Assembly (NCBI RefSeq): GCF_026625805.1
Contig: NZ_CP113064.1
Coordinates: 806,001 to 870,000, forward strand
From: Brevundimonas sp. SL130
GTDB taxonomy: Bacteria; Pseudomonadota; Alphaproteobacteria; Caulobacterales; Caulobacteraceae
Reading direction: 5' to 3'
DNA length: 64,000 nt
The notes beneath the pieces were generated by a model. The model was given only the letters and a program-made list of their open reading frames with translations, was not told the origin of the DNA and did no database searches. Position numbers and translations under genes: made by a program. Shown piece by piece: positions 1 to 7,352 of this stretch. Position 1 is the stretch's first letter. Every line of letters starts with the position of its first letter.

Positions 1-160
1 CCGTGGGTGAAGCTCTCGGGAGAGACCCGCGCACCCCTGCGGCGCTGCAAGGTGTCGTCGCCGATGGCCGGGGAGGCCAGGCATAGGGTGGCGTCTGACC
101 TAGGGTCGCAGAAGCCCAACCCGAGGCGATCAGAGCTAGAATGGGCGCTAGACATCTCAT
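1..160 (-). CDS. Possible 5' end of a secreted protein, cut by the left edge
   Basis: An ATG at 160 on the minus strand opens about 53 codons without a stop up to the window edge. The first 20 or so residues look like a signal peptide: Met-Arg-Cys, then the hydrophobic stretch LAPILALIASGWASA with a small-residue cleavage context. No family is recognisable and no strong ribosome binding site is visible. Plus-strand frames are also partly open here (frame 1 up to a stop at 160, frame 3 up to a stop at 84), so a plus-strand gene entering from the left is an alternative. Confidence 0.3.
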   Translation of the reverse strand, partial: MRCLAPILALIASGWASATLGQTPPYAWPPRPSATTPCSAAGVRGSLPRASPT

Positions 161-213
161 GAGACTTCAGATGGGGAGAAGCTCGCCCCACGCCAAGCGG
201 CGCTCCGAGTTTG

Positions 214-240
214 TTGCAAAATTGAAATAAGCGATATAAA
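214..240 (+). promoter_or_regulatory. Possible promoter of the EF-hand gene
   Basis: An AT-rich island in GC-rich DNA holds TTGCAA (214-219) and TATAAA (235-240) with a 15-bp gap, or TTGTTG (211-216) with an 18-bp gap. It lies about 105 bp before the start at 347. The match is by eye only. Confidence 0.3.
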
Positions 241-346
241 ACAGCTCTTTGCGGGAAGTTTACAATAGATCTTGCAGGGTCGTTCGTGGCGGGACGCGCG
301 GCCTTAGGTCGGGTGGGACTCCGTCGCCTCCGATCAGGAGTCAGGA

Positions 347-1102
347 ATGTCGGTATCTTCCGCATCCTCGGCCTCTGCCGGTCTGTCGCTACAGGCCCTA
401 CGCGGCCTGTTTCAGACCCAGAGCGCCGAATCCACTGGGCAAACTTCGCCTAGCGAGGGGCTGTTCAGCCCCAGTCAGGGGACATCCTCGTCCCCACCGC
501 CGCCCGCCCCGCCCCAGGCAAGCTCGGCCTCAAGTGGCCTTAGTTCGGACACAATGTCCGCACTTCTCGAAAGCCAGGAGACCGCCTCCACGGGGCAGGA
601 TCTGATCAGCAGCCTGATCTCGGACCTCGATTCCGACGGTGACGGCGGGCTGAGCCTGACTGAGATTGGTGACGCGCTCGGCGTTTCCGACACCTCGGAA
701 ATTTCTGACGCCTTCGCTTCGCTGGATACTGATAGCGATGGCGTGATGAGCGCCGAGGAGCTTGAGACCGGGCTCCAGGCCATGGGGCCGCCGCCTGGGG
801 GACCGCCTCCCGGCGGGGGCGCGGCGCCGGCCTCGGCGGAGGAGACGACCGAGACTGTTTTCGACGCCGCTGACACCAATGAGGACGGCACGATCAGCAT
901 GGAGGAGTTGATGGCGTCGCTGAGTGAGGATGACTCTTCAGCCATCAGCGACACCTTTGCGGCTGTGGACACCGACGGCGACGGCGGGATCAGCAAGACC
1001 GAACTCACCTCGGCCTTCGAGTCCATGATGGCCAAACAGGTCGAATCCTATGGCAGCTGGGCCTCCGAGGAAGCCACCGGCAGCCTGATGGCGGCGGCCT
1101 GA
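347..1102 (+). CDS. Four-EF-hand calcium-binding protein
   Basis: This is a predicted calcium-binding protein of 251 residues. Four canonical 12-residue EF-hand loops are visible, starting at about residues 95 (DSDGDGG...E106), 127 (DTDSDG...E138), 176 (DTNEDG...E187) and 208 (DTDGDGG...E219). They form two pairs separated by a Pro/Gly linker (about 147-160). The first 90 residues are Ser/Ala/Pro/Gln-rich low complexity and show no signal peptide or membrane segment. The start is supported by AGGAG at 336-340. The partner and pathway are unknown; bacterial proteins of this type are often called calmodulin-like or EF-hand proteins and may act as calcium buffers or sensors. It is monocistronic. 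Confidence 0.85.
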   Translation: MSVSSASSASAGLSLQALRGLFQTQSAESTGQTSPSEGLFSPSQGTSSSPPPPAPPQASSASSGLSSDTMSALLESQETASTGQDLISSLISDLDSDGDGGLSLTEIGDALGVSDTSEISDAFASLDTDSDGVMSAEELETGLQAMGPPPGGPPPGGGAAPASAEETTETVFDAADTNEDGTISMEELMASLSEDDSSAISDTFAAVDTDGDGGISKTELTSAFESMMAKQVESYGSWASEEATGSLMAAA

Positions 1103-1154
1103 CGTCAGACCCAGGGGCGAGATCGGCGGGGCGGCGACGCCCCGCCGATTGTCC

Positions 1155-1805
1155 TTAGGGCAGAGCCCAAACGGAGGCGCGCTTGATCTCCTGGTCCTCC
1201 AATTCTCGCGTGGTGGGCACCCTGTATTCGGCCAGGAAGTCCAGGCCGGAACGGGGGAAATAGGTGCGGCCCGGATCGCCGATCAGGACGCGGGTTCCGG
1301 CGGTGCGGGCTTTAGCCAGCCAGGCCAGCACCGCCTCCGTCATCGGTTTTTCATAGCAGATGTCCCCGGCGCAGATGACGTCGACCGCAGGCGGCGGCCT
1401 GTCGAGCAGGTTCTGACCGGTGAAGTCCAAGGCCACGTCATTGGCCCGGGCGTTGGCGGCGACGGCGGCCTGACAGAAGGGGTCGATGTCGGCGCACAGA
1501 ACCGAGGCGGCGCCGGCCTGCATGGCGGCGACGCCGACCAAGCCCGAGCCGGCGGCGAAATCCAGCACCCGCTTGCCCGTCACCTCGTGCGGATTGTCCA
1601 GCAGATAGCGGCTCAGCGCCTGACCGCCGGCCCAGGCGAAGGCCCAGAAGGGCGGCGGCAAGCCCAGTTCGCCCAGTTCTTCCTCCGTCATGCGCCAGAT
1701 CGGCGTGATCTCGTCCGCCAGCCAGAGCGAGATCTCCGGCGCATGGGGCACGGGCTGGAGCCGCGTATTGGCGCGGATGAAGGCGGCGGGGTCGGGGATG
1801 GTCAT
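1155..1805 (-). CDS. Class I SAM-dependent methyltransferase (ETFB-lysine/Nnt1-like)
   Basis: A 216-residue protein with a seven-strand methyltransferase fold. Motif I is VLDFAAGSGLVG at about residues 80-91, followed by an acidic CADIDP that would bind the SAM ribose, and an AGDICYE motif at the end of strand 4. The layout resembles the PrmA-like Nnt1/ETFB lysine methyltransferase group, which modifies protein lysines; the substrate here cannot be read from sequence. It is convergent with the EF-hand gene and divergent from the XRE cassette at 1932. Confidence 0.8.
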   Translation of the reverse strand: MTIPDPAAFIRANTRLQPVPHAPEISLWLADEITPIWRMTEEELGELGLPPPFWAFAWAGGQALSRYLLDNPHEVTGKRVLDFAAGSGLVGVAAMQAGAASVLCADIDPFCQAAVAANARANDVALDFTGQNLLDRPPPAVDVICAGDICYEKPMTEAVLAWLAKARTAGTRVLIGDPGRTYFPRSGLDFLAEYRVPTTRELEDQEIKRASVWALP

Positions 1806-1874
1806 GGCGTCAGGGTAGCGGTGCTGACGTCGCGGCGACAGCGCGGCGACGCAGTAATGTTAGACTTACAAAAA

Positions 1875-1909
1875 GTCAGGTTGACATGACATTTGGCTGA
1901 TGTCAGGTT
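1875..1909. promoter_or_regulatory. Operator-like repeats before the XRE cassette
   Basis: Two direct copies of GTCAGGTT (1875-1882 and 1902-1909) enclose an inverted repeat TGACAT (1882-1887) / ATGTCA (1900-1905). TTGACA at 1881-1886 could serve as a -35 element. The downstream operon encodes a small XRE repressor, so autoregulation here is a reasonable inference. Confidence 0.45.
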
Positions 1910-1931
1910 CGCCTTACACAAGGAGGCGGAC

Positions 1932-2339
1932 ATGCTGTCTTTCGGAAAATCGACCACCCCGGCGCACCGGCGATACGTCATTCGCATGATGGCGTTCACC
2001 ATCCCCTATGTGGCCATTTGCGTGGCCATGATGACGACCGACGCCTTTGACGAGGTGATGGGAAAGCCGGCGGCCTGGCTGTTGGCGGCGGCGGTTTCGG
2101 CGCCGGTGATCGGCCAGATCTGGGCCGTTCTGGCCTTGATGCGGGAAAGCGATGAGTTCGTGCGCGGCGTAACGGCGAAACAGTTTATCGTCGCCGCCGG
2201 CCTGACCCTGGCGATCGCGACCTTCTGGGGCTTTGGCGAGAGCTTCGCCGGGGCCCCGCATATCGAGACCTGGCTGATCGTGCCCCTGTTCTGGGGCCTG
2301 TACGGCCTGACCGCGCCCTTCATCCGGACCAGCCGATGA
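1932..2339 (+). CDS. Small integral membrane protein of an XRE cassette
   Basis: A 135-residue protein with about four hydrophobic segments (IPYVAICVAMM, AAWLLAAAVSAPVIG, FIVAAGLTLAIATFWG and LIVPLFWGLYGL). The start at 1932 is chosen because AGGAGG sits at 1921-1926; an upstream in-frame start would place translation through the operator repeats. Its stop overlaps the XRE start by 4 bp (ATGA), so the two are translationally coupled. Membrane protein plus tiny Cro/C1-type regulator pairs are common in alphaproteobacteria, but their function is largely unknown. No enzymatic motif is visible. Confidence 0.75.
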   Translation: MLSFGKSTTPAHRRYVIRMMAFTIPYVAICVAMMTTDAFDEVMGKPAAWLLAAAVSAPVIGQIWAVLALMRESDEFVRGVTAKQFIVAAGLTLAIATFWGFGESFAGAPHIETWLIVPLFWGLYGLTAPFIRTSR

Positions 2340-2533
2340 AGAACCGGCTGAAACTGCTGCGCGTCGAGCGCGGCTGGACCCAGGAGCAGTTGGGCCAGGC
2401 GCTGGGCGTGTCGCGACAGGCGGTGATCGCCCTGGAGACCGAGCGGCACGATCCGTCGCTGGACCTGGCCTATCGCATCGCGGCGGCCTTCGACCGACCG
2501 GTCGAGGAGATTTTCGAGAACCCGCACGCCTGA
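2336..2533 (+). CDS. XRE-family helix-turn-helix regulator
   Basis: A 65-residue protein that is essentially a single Cro/C1 HTH domain: KNRLKLLRVERGWTQEQLG, then the recognition helix region GVSRQAVIALE, ending PVEEIFE. It has no sensor domain, which matches the YozG-like small repressors. It is coupled by a 4-bp overlap to the membrane protein upstream and is followed by a 50-residue secreted or membrane peptide. It probably represses its own operon through the repeats at 1875-1909. Confidence 0.88.
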   Translation: MKNRLKLLRVERGWTQEQLGQALGVSRQAVIALETERHDPSLDLAYRIAAAFDRPVEEIFENPHA

Positions 2534-2572
2534 GGGCGGCGGACCAAACCTAAAATCCAAGGGAGACATCCG

Positions 2573-2725
2573 ATGTTCGACGCCTTCTTCAAGGCGCGCC
2601 CGCGCCTGCGCGCCGCTCTGTTCGGTCTGGCGGTCTGCACCCCGTCGTTCGTGGTCGGCGTCACTGCGGCCTTCGCCCAGCCGCAGCGGTTTGCTGAGCT
2701 GGTGGATCAGTTCCTGGCGGATTGA
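2573..2725 (+). CDS. Small protein (50 aa) with one hydrophobic segment
   Basis: A 50-codon gene downstream of the XRE gene, preceded by AAGGGAGA at 2558-2565. The product starts MFDAFFKARPRLRAAL, has a hydrophobic stretch FGLAVCTPSFVVGVTAAFA, and ends in an acidic tail (FAELVDQFLAD). It could be a single-pass membrane peptide or carry a signal peptide cleaved after AFA. It shares the operon direction with the cassette. No family is recognised. Confidence 0.55.
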   Translation: MFDAFFKARPRLRAALFGLAVCTPSFVVGVTAAFAQPQRFAELVDQFLAD

Positions 2726-3571
2726 TCAGCCTCCTTTGGGCGTCACGTCCCCGGCCTTGACCAGCGCGCCGGCGAACTCGTCGGCGTAGGCCGGGTTGAG
2801 CAGGGCGCGGAAGACCGACTGGGGCACGGCGATCCGGTAGGGGCCGTCCGAATAGGGGCCGATCTGATAGGCGCCGATCAGGAAGATCACCCCGCCCGCC
2901 TTGCCCGGCGTGGTGCTGGGGGCCAGGACGAAGGGGGTGGAGACGGCCTTGGGACAGGCCCACATCTTGCCGTCCAGGTTCGCCGTTTCGGAACCCGGAG
3001 AGCGGGCCTGTTTGGCGGCGTTGGCGGCGTCGCACAGGGCCTTGTTCAGACCGGACAGGTCGGCGCCGGGGCGGAACAGATCGGCGAAGCCGAGCTGTTT
3101 CTTCATCGCCTTGTCCCAGAGCACGGCCGAGAAACTGGTGTTGGGGTGGGCGCCGCCGGCGTATTCGGAATCGGTGCGGGACAGGCTGAACAGCTTGCCG
3201 GTCTCGGCGCCGGGGTCGAAGGCGATGGTCTTCTCATAGGGGTTGGACCCGCCGCCGGCCTCGGACAGGTCGGCCTGGGCGCCTTCGGAGAACTGACGCA
3301 GATCGCGCACGGCGGCGGCGTAGAGGGGGGCGTGCAGGTCCGGCTTGGACTTGATGGCGTCCGGCAGGGTCAGTTTGACGCTGGCGTACTGGGTCTTGGA
3401 CTCGAAGCCCATCGGGGCGCCGGCCGTGGCGGGATTGACCGGGGCGGCGGCGGTCGGGGCGGGCGAGGGCGCCTCGGCCTTGTCCTCGCGACGCTGGCAG
3501 GCGGCCAAGGTCGCAGAAAGGGCGGCGGTGACTGCGGCGGACAGCAGCAGGATGCGAACGGTGGAGGTCAT
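2726..3571 (-). CDS. DUF4163/DUF3298-type lipoprotein
   Basis: A 281-residue protein with a lipoprotein signal: a hydrophobic stretch LLLSAAVTAALSATLAAC whose lipobox Cys is at about residue 25. An Ala/Pro-rich linker follows, then a domain with YAGGAHPNT and a C-terminal half typical of the DUF4163-DUF3298 pair found in PdaC and anti-sigma factor RsiV. The family is extracytoplasmic and ligand-binding (RsiV binds lysozyme); the ligand here is unknown. The start at 3571 is the Met directly before the signal peptide. It lies 11 bp after ubiA on the same strand. Confidence 0.75.
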   Translation of the reverse strand: MTSTVRILLLSAAVTAALSATLAACQRREDKAEAPSPAPTAAAPVNPATAGAPMGFESKTQYASVKLTLPDAIKSKPDLHAPLYAAAVRDLRQFSEGAQADLSEAGGGSNPYEKTIAFDPGAETGKLFSLSRTDSEYAGGAHPNTSFSAVLWDKAMKKQLGFADLFRPGADLSGLNKALCDAANAAKQARSPGSETANLDGKMWACPKAVSTPFVLAPSTTPGKAGGVIFLIGAYQIGPYSDGPYRIAVPQSVFRALLNPAYADEFAGALVKAGDVTPKGG

Positions 3572-3582
3572 GGAGGGCTCCT

Positions 3583-4587
3583 TCACAGGCCGAGGGATCC
3601 GAGGGCGAGGGCGGCCAGCAGGATGAAGCCGGCCTCGCGGTTGGACTTGAACAGTTTCAGGGCGAGGACGCCGTCGGTGCGGTCGAGGCGGAGGACTTGG
3701 CGGGCCAGATGGGCGGCGTAGAGGGCCAGGCCCAGCCAGAACAGCGGGCCGAGGCCGGCGGCGAGGCCGGCCAGGGCGACGAGGATCAGGCTGATACCAT
3801 AGAAGACGGCGACGCCGGGGCGGACGGCCGAGGCCAGGCGGCGGGCGGAGGATTTGACGCCGACCATGGCGTCGTCCTCGATGTCCTGAAGGGCGTAGAT
3901 GGTGTCGTAGCCCAGGGTCCAGAAGACGCCGCCGAGCCAGAGAAGGATGGCCGTGAGGGCGGGGCGAACGAGGACGCAGTCGGAGCAGGGGATGCTCGAA
4001 AGAGCGAGGGCTTGCCGGTCCATCATAGCGATGATCGCCGTCACAGCGGCGAAATACCCCATCAGGGCGCCCCAGTTGAAGGTCATGCCCAGCCAGGCCT
4101 GGGGCCACCAGGTGATGCGCTTCATAAAGGGATAGGCGGCGACCAGGGCGAGGGAGCCGACGCCGAGACCGATGGCGACAGGACCGAGGGTCAGCAGGAT
4201 CAGCAGGCTGATCAGGCTGCAACCGACGACGAAGGCCCAGGCCTGTTTGACGCTGATCAGGCCGGCGGGGATGGGGCGGAGCGCGGTGCGGGCGACCTGG
4301 GCGTCGAAGTCGCGATCGACGATGTCGTTGAAGGCGCAGCCGGCGGCGCGCATCAGACAGGCCCCGACGCCGAAGCCGACGAACAGCCACAGATCATAGA
4401 GGCCGGGCGCCTGCCGATACTGGGCCAGGGCCAGGACGATGCCCTGCCAGCCGGGCAGGAGCAGCAGCCAGACGCCGATGGGCCGGTCGAACCGGCCCAG
4501 CTTCAGCCAGGGTTTCAGCCGCTCCGGCGCATGGCGATCCACCCAGTTGGCGCCGGCGTCGGGAAGGGGGGCGGAGGTCATGGGCAT
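3583..4587 (-). CDS. ubiA: 4-hydroxybenzoate polyprenyltransferase
   Basis: This inner-membrane enzyme attaches the polyprenyl tail to 4-hydroxybenzoate in ubiquinone synthesis. Both aspartate-rich prenyl-diphosphate motifs are present: NDIVDRDFD at about residues 87-95 and YDTIYALQDIEDD at about 227-239. There are 8-9 hydrophobic helices. At 334 residues it is longer than the usual ~290-315. Residues about 184-209 (from IIAMMDRQ to CVLVRPA), between the FNWGALMG and LLWLGGVFW segments, look like an in-frame insertion. The quinone feeds the oxidase encoded at 7-12 kb. Confidence 0.93.
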   Translation of the reverse strand: MPMTSAPLPDAGANWVDRHAPERLKPWLKLGRFDRPIGVWLLLLPGWQGIVLALAQYRQAPGLYDLWLFVGFGVGACLMRAAGCAFNDIVDRDFDAQVARTALRPIPAGLISVKQAWAFVVGCSLISLLILLTLGPVAIGLGVGSLALVAAYPFMKRITWWPQAWLGMTFNWGALMGYFAAVTAIIAMMDRQALALSSIPCSDCVLVRPALTAILLWLGGVFWTLGYDTIYALQDIEDDAMVGVKSSARRLASAVRPGVAVFYGISLILVALAGLAAGLGPLFWLGLALYAAHLARQVLRLDRTDGVLALKLFKSNREAGFILLAALALGSLGL

Positions 4588-4784
4588 GGCTTAGCCGGAA
4601 TGGGGGACAGGGTGAAGGCGTGCGGGATCGTCTTCGCGCTTTCGCTGCGAAGTGTGGAGGGCGGGACGGAGCGCCGGGCCTCGCCCGGGATGGATTAGTT
4701 TTTACCGTTTCGACGAAGACAGACGCTCCGCGCGCAGGGTGTTTCTGCCGGCCGGGGATATTGAAGCGGCAGTTGTGATGCCTC

Positions 4785-4980
4785 TTCCCCAAGGCCTGCG
4801 TCAGGTCGGCGATCCCTGCGAAGGACCGTCCCGAGTGCGACCGGGTTCCTAACCCCGTGTCCTCCGCCGACGTTTCTGCGCGGGATGAGCCCACCGATGC
4901 ACCGTCATGCGGCGCGAGGGAATCCCACCCCCGCCCCTGATCCCTACGCTCCCGCCGCCGCAAGGTCGCAGGCCTTACGA
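4785..4980 (-). ncRNA. ssrS: Structured RNA candidate, possibly 6S RNA
   Basis: A perfect 10-bp inverted repeat (4791-4800 with 4967-4976) would close a molecule of about 190 nt, the size of 6S RNA. Read on the minus strand, the interior contains GGAACCCGGTCGCACTCGGG and GGTCCTTCGCAGGGATCGCC, which resemble from memory the central-bubble region of alphaproteobacterial 6S RNAs. 6S RNA sequesters the sigma-70 holoenzyme in stationary phase. The identity and the strand are inferences; a covariance search was not possible. Confidence 0.42.
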
Positions 4981-5120
4981 GCCCTCCTAGCGACGAGACC
5001 GGGGGTATTATGAGGGGGTTTTGAGGGGTGGTGAGAAGCGGGGGGTGAGATTTGTGTAAGGGGTTGGAATCGTTGGGGTGGAGGCAGCGTCATTGTGCGC
5101 GGTGCGGCGTCCGGCTTTCC

Positions 5121-5300
5121 CTTCTCCCCTTGCGGGAGAAGGTGGCCGAGCGGAGCGAGGTCGGATGAGGGGTTTTCCGACCGAAGGCGCTGCTCAGCTT
5201 GCTCCGACGCTGAACCGACCCCTCATCCGGCCCTACGGGCCACCTTCTCCCGCAAGGGGAGAAGGAGAAAAACCCTCTCCCGCAAGCGGGAGAGGGTCTG
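5121..5300. repeat. Palindromic intergenic repeat (CTCTCCC family)
   Basis: The left arm at 5121-5172 and the right arm at 5218-5265 are inverted copies: CTTCTCCCCTTGCGGGAGAA followed by GGTGGCC and GGATGAGGGG. Each arm is itself a hairpin. A third hairpin (CCCTCTCCCGCAAGCGGGAG, 5274-5293) follows. The same family recurs at 43.7-45.1 and 47.6-48.9 kb, where it carries insertion sequences. Confidence 0.85.
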
Positions 5301-5314
5301 GGAGGTGAGCGTCT

Positions 5315-6097
5315 TCAGTTCTGGTACACGTCGCCGGAACCGGCGATTTCGCTGGTCAGTTTGGCCGGGCGGGTGGCCAGGGAGACGTCGCCGGAGCCGG
5401 CGATGCTGACCTGGACGTCGCCGGTGGGGGCGATGTCGGCGTCGCCGGAGCCGGCGATGTCGACGGTGGCGTCCTTGGCGTTCAGGGCCCGGAGATCGGC
5501 GTCGCCCGAGCCGGCGATGTCGATGTCGAGGGCGTCGGTGCGGCCGGCGGCGACGACATCGGACGAGCCGGAGATCGACAGGGTCATCGAGGGCTGATCA
5601 TAGCCGGTGATGGCCAGGTCGCCGGAGCCGCTGGAGGCGAAGCGGCGGACATTGGGCGCCGTGACGACGACGCGCAGTTCGTCGCGTTCCGACCGGGCGG
5701 AGAAGTTTCCGCTGTTCCAGCCGAACACGACCCGTTCGTCGCCGTCGCCCAGGGACAGGCGGCCGTCGGTCAGGGTGACCCGGTCGGTCAGGCCCTTGGG
5801 CCCGGTGACGACCACGGTATTGGCCGGGCCCTGGACATATTCGACGTCGATGCTGGATTCGATGTCGAGGGTCTCGCCGCCGGTCCAGGCCAGGGTGCGG
5901 GTGGTGAAGGGGCCGAGATCGTCGGTCCCGCCGCCCTTGACCCGTTCGAAGCGGATGGTTTCGCCGTTGTCGTCCTTGATGGTCCAGGCCCAGCCGTGGC
6001 GTTGCAGGTCGTGGCCGCCGAGGGCGATGGCCCCGCCCAGGGTGACGATGCAGAGCACCAGGGCGGCGCCGGCGATGATGAACAGTGTGCGGATCAT
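5315..6097 (-). CDS. DUF2807 (GIN domain) cell-envelope protein
   Basis: A 260-residue protein with an N-terminal membrane anchor (LFIIAGAALVLCIVTLGGAIAL). A repetitive beta-helix-like region follows in which (I)AGSGD or SGSGD recurs at least five times, the hallmark of the DUF2807 'head GIN' domain. It is the last gene of a PadR-DUF1700-DUF2807 operon and overlaps the preceding gene by 4 bp. Such operons resemble the LiaFSR/PspC-type envelope-stress families. The exact function is unknown. Confidence 0.82.
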   Translation of the reverse strand: MIRTLFIIAGAALVLCIVTLGGAIALGGHDLQRHGWAWTIKDDNGETIRFERVKGGGTDDLGPFTTRTLAWTGGETLDIESSIDVEYVQGPANTVVVTGPKGLTDRVTLTDGRLSLGDGDERVVFGWNSGNFSARSERDELRVVVTAPNVRRFASSGSGDLAITGYDQPSMTLSISGSSDVVAAGRTDALDIDIAGSGDADLRALNAKDATVDIAGSGDADIAPTGDVQVSIAGSGDVSLATRPAKLTSEIAGSGDVYQN

Positions 6098-6699
6098 AGC
6101 GAGCCTCCCGTGCTCGAGACGTTGGATTGGGTTTCGGCTTGGGGCTCAAGCGCCGGCTTCAACAGGCGGTAGTGCAGGCGGGCGTACCAGACGATCCCGT
6201 TGATCAGCCAGACCGTGACGATGCTCAGCAGGGCGCCGATGAAGACGGCGCCGGCCATCAGGCCCAGCCCCATCAGGATCGCAGCGAACGGACCGCCGGG
6301 GAAGCCCGCGAAGGGCCCGGCCACCATGATGCCGCCGCCCGAGATGAACAGGGCGATGGCGGCGATGAAGAAGCCGAACAGGGTCCCGACCACGCCCATC
6401 AGAATGGGCAGGAGGATCAGGATGTCGATGGCCCCCAGGCCCAGGACGGCGAAGACGGCGGCGGCGGCGGCGGAGGGGTTCTTCTCCTGGCGCCAGCGCT
6501 GGATCCCGGCCTCGGCCTTCAGCTCGCGGGCCAGCCGGCCCGGATCGCCCAGGGCGGCGGCCACCTCGGCCTCGGTGCGGCCGGCGGCCAGGCCGTCGGC
6601 GAAATGGGTCTCATAGTCGGCGACGATGTCGGCCGCCGTGGCGGTCGGCAATCCGACCAGGCCGCTTCTGAGACGGGCGATGAATTCCGCACGCGTCAT
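6094..6699 (-). CDS. DUF1700/HAAS-domain membrane protein
   Basis: A 201-residue protein. The N-terminal ~75 residues (TRAEFIARLRSGL ... DIVADYETHFADGLAAGRTE ... ALGDPGRLARELKAE) match the HAAS/DUF1700 helical domain found next to PadR regulators. Three or four transmembrane helices follow (AAVFAVLGLGAIDILILLPI onward). Both ends overlap neighbours by 4 bp, so the three genes are translationally coupled. HAAS domains are thought to interact with the PadR partner; the signal is unknown. Confidence 0.8.
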   Translation of the reverse strand: MTRAEFIARLRSGLVGLPTATAADIVADYETHFADGLAAGRTEAEVAAALGDPGRLARELKAEAGIQRWRQEKNPSAAAAAVFAVLGLGAIDILILLPILMGVVGTLFGFFIAAIALFISGGGIMVAGPFAGFPGGPFAAILMGLGLMAGAVFIGALLSIVTVWLINGIVWYARLHYRLLKPALEPQAETQSNVSSTGGSL

Positions 6700-7082
6700 T
6701 GTTCCGTTCCCTCCGGTTGAACGTCGGCCGCCTGGGGCGCCGGCGTCTGGACTGTGGTTGCGTCGCTGGCCAGGACGGCGTCGACGGCTTGGGTGAAGGC
6801 CGACCATTCGACGGTCTGGGCGGCGAGGGCCGTCCGTCCGGCGTCGGTCAGGCGATAATATTTGCGGGACGGGCCGGACGAGGATTCGACCAGATAGGTC
6901 TCGACCTGTCCGTCCGACTGCATCCGCCGCATCAGGGGGTAGATGGTGCCTTCGCCCATATCGATCGCGTCCGACAGGCGGCTGGCGATCTCGTAGGCGT
7001 AGCTGTCGGCCCGGTTCAGAAGCGCCAGGACGCAAAGTCCCAGAACCCCCTTCTTCAGCTGTATCTCGATGGTTTCGGTCAC
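6696..7082 (-). CDS. PadR-family transcriptional regulator
   Basis: A winged-helix regulator of 128 residues starting from GTG at 7082. This start is chosen because AAAGGAGA lies 7-14 bp upstream; a longer frame from 7118 would run into the operator palindrome. It has the PadR signature LKKGVLGLCVLALL ... YAYEIASRL ... MGEGTIYPLMRRMQSDG ... RKYYRLTDAGR. It heads the DUF1700-DUF2807 operon and very probably represses it through the sites at 7115-7145. The C-terminal tail after the wing is Ala/Thr/Pro-rich. Confidence 0.88.
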   Translation of the reverse strand: MTETIEIQLKKGVLGLCVLALLNRADSYAYEIASRLSDAIDMGEGTIYPLMRRMQSDGQVETYLVESSSGPSRKYYRLTDAGRTALAAQTVEWSAFTQAVDAVLASDATTVQTPAPQAADVQPEGTEQ

Positions 7083-7114
7083 CTCGATGTCTCCTTTGAT
7101 GGAGATTGAGTACG

Positions 7115-7145
7115 ACAAGGTACCTTGTGACGCAAGGTACCTGTT
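7115..7145. promoter_or_regulatory. PadR operator: paired CAAGGTACCTTG palindromes
   Basis: A perfect palindrome ACAAGGTACCTTGT at 7115-7128 is followed by a second near-copy CAAGGTACCTG at 7133-7143, spaced about two helical turns apart. It sits directly before the PadR gene, so autorepression is inferred. Confidence 0.7.
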
Positions 7146-7297
7146 TAAACATGACGAAGGTTTAATCCAACGGAGTTCGGCGAGGAGGGTCAGTTTGGGG
7201 CGAGTTTGCGGCGGAGGCGGCGCGGATCGCTTGGCAAGCGAGGGGCGATCCGATAGGGACTCACAGAAGTGCCGGGTGGATCAACATGCCCATGTAA

Positions 7298-7322
7298 AGA
7301 CTTGCGATCCACTCGCAAGTCT
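7298..7322. promoter_or_regulatory. Inverted repeat upstream of the oxidase operon
   Basis: Perfect 9-bp arms AGACTTGCG (7298-7306) and CGCAAGTCT (7314-7322) lie 31 bp before the ctaC start. This could be a regulator site or an mRNA hairpin in the leader. No T-run follows, so it is unlikely to be a terminator. Confidence 0.5.
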
Positions 7323-7352
7323 CTGCTGTAAAAGACAATATAGGGACTTCGT

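Larger units (their letters stand above)
4588..5314. other. Long gene-free stretch with a possible RNA gene and a repeat
   Basis: No convincing protein gene lies here. The stretch holds a structured-RNA candidate (4785-4980), a short poly-purine/T-rich zone around 5000-5060, and a palindromic repeat element (5121-5300), both listed separately. The hairpin-like segment at 4630-4655 (TTCGCGCTTTCGCTGCGAA) is unassigned. Confidence 0.6.

Noticed and set aside
4785..4980. tmRNA, RNase P RNA or SRP RNA as identity of the RNA candidate
   Set aside because: Their hallmark motifs (tmRNA ends and tag frame, RNase P GAGGAAAGUCC, SRP GGAAGGAAGCAGCC) were not seen.
7083..7118. Upstream start of the PadR gene (MSYSISIKG...)
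   Set aside because: It would overlap the operator palindrome and lacks a ribosome site; GTG at 7082 has AAAGGAGA.
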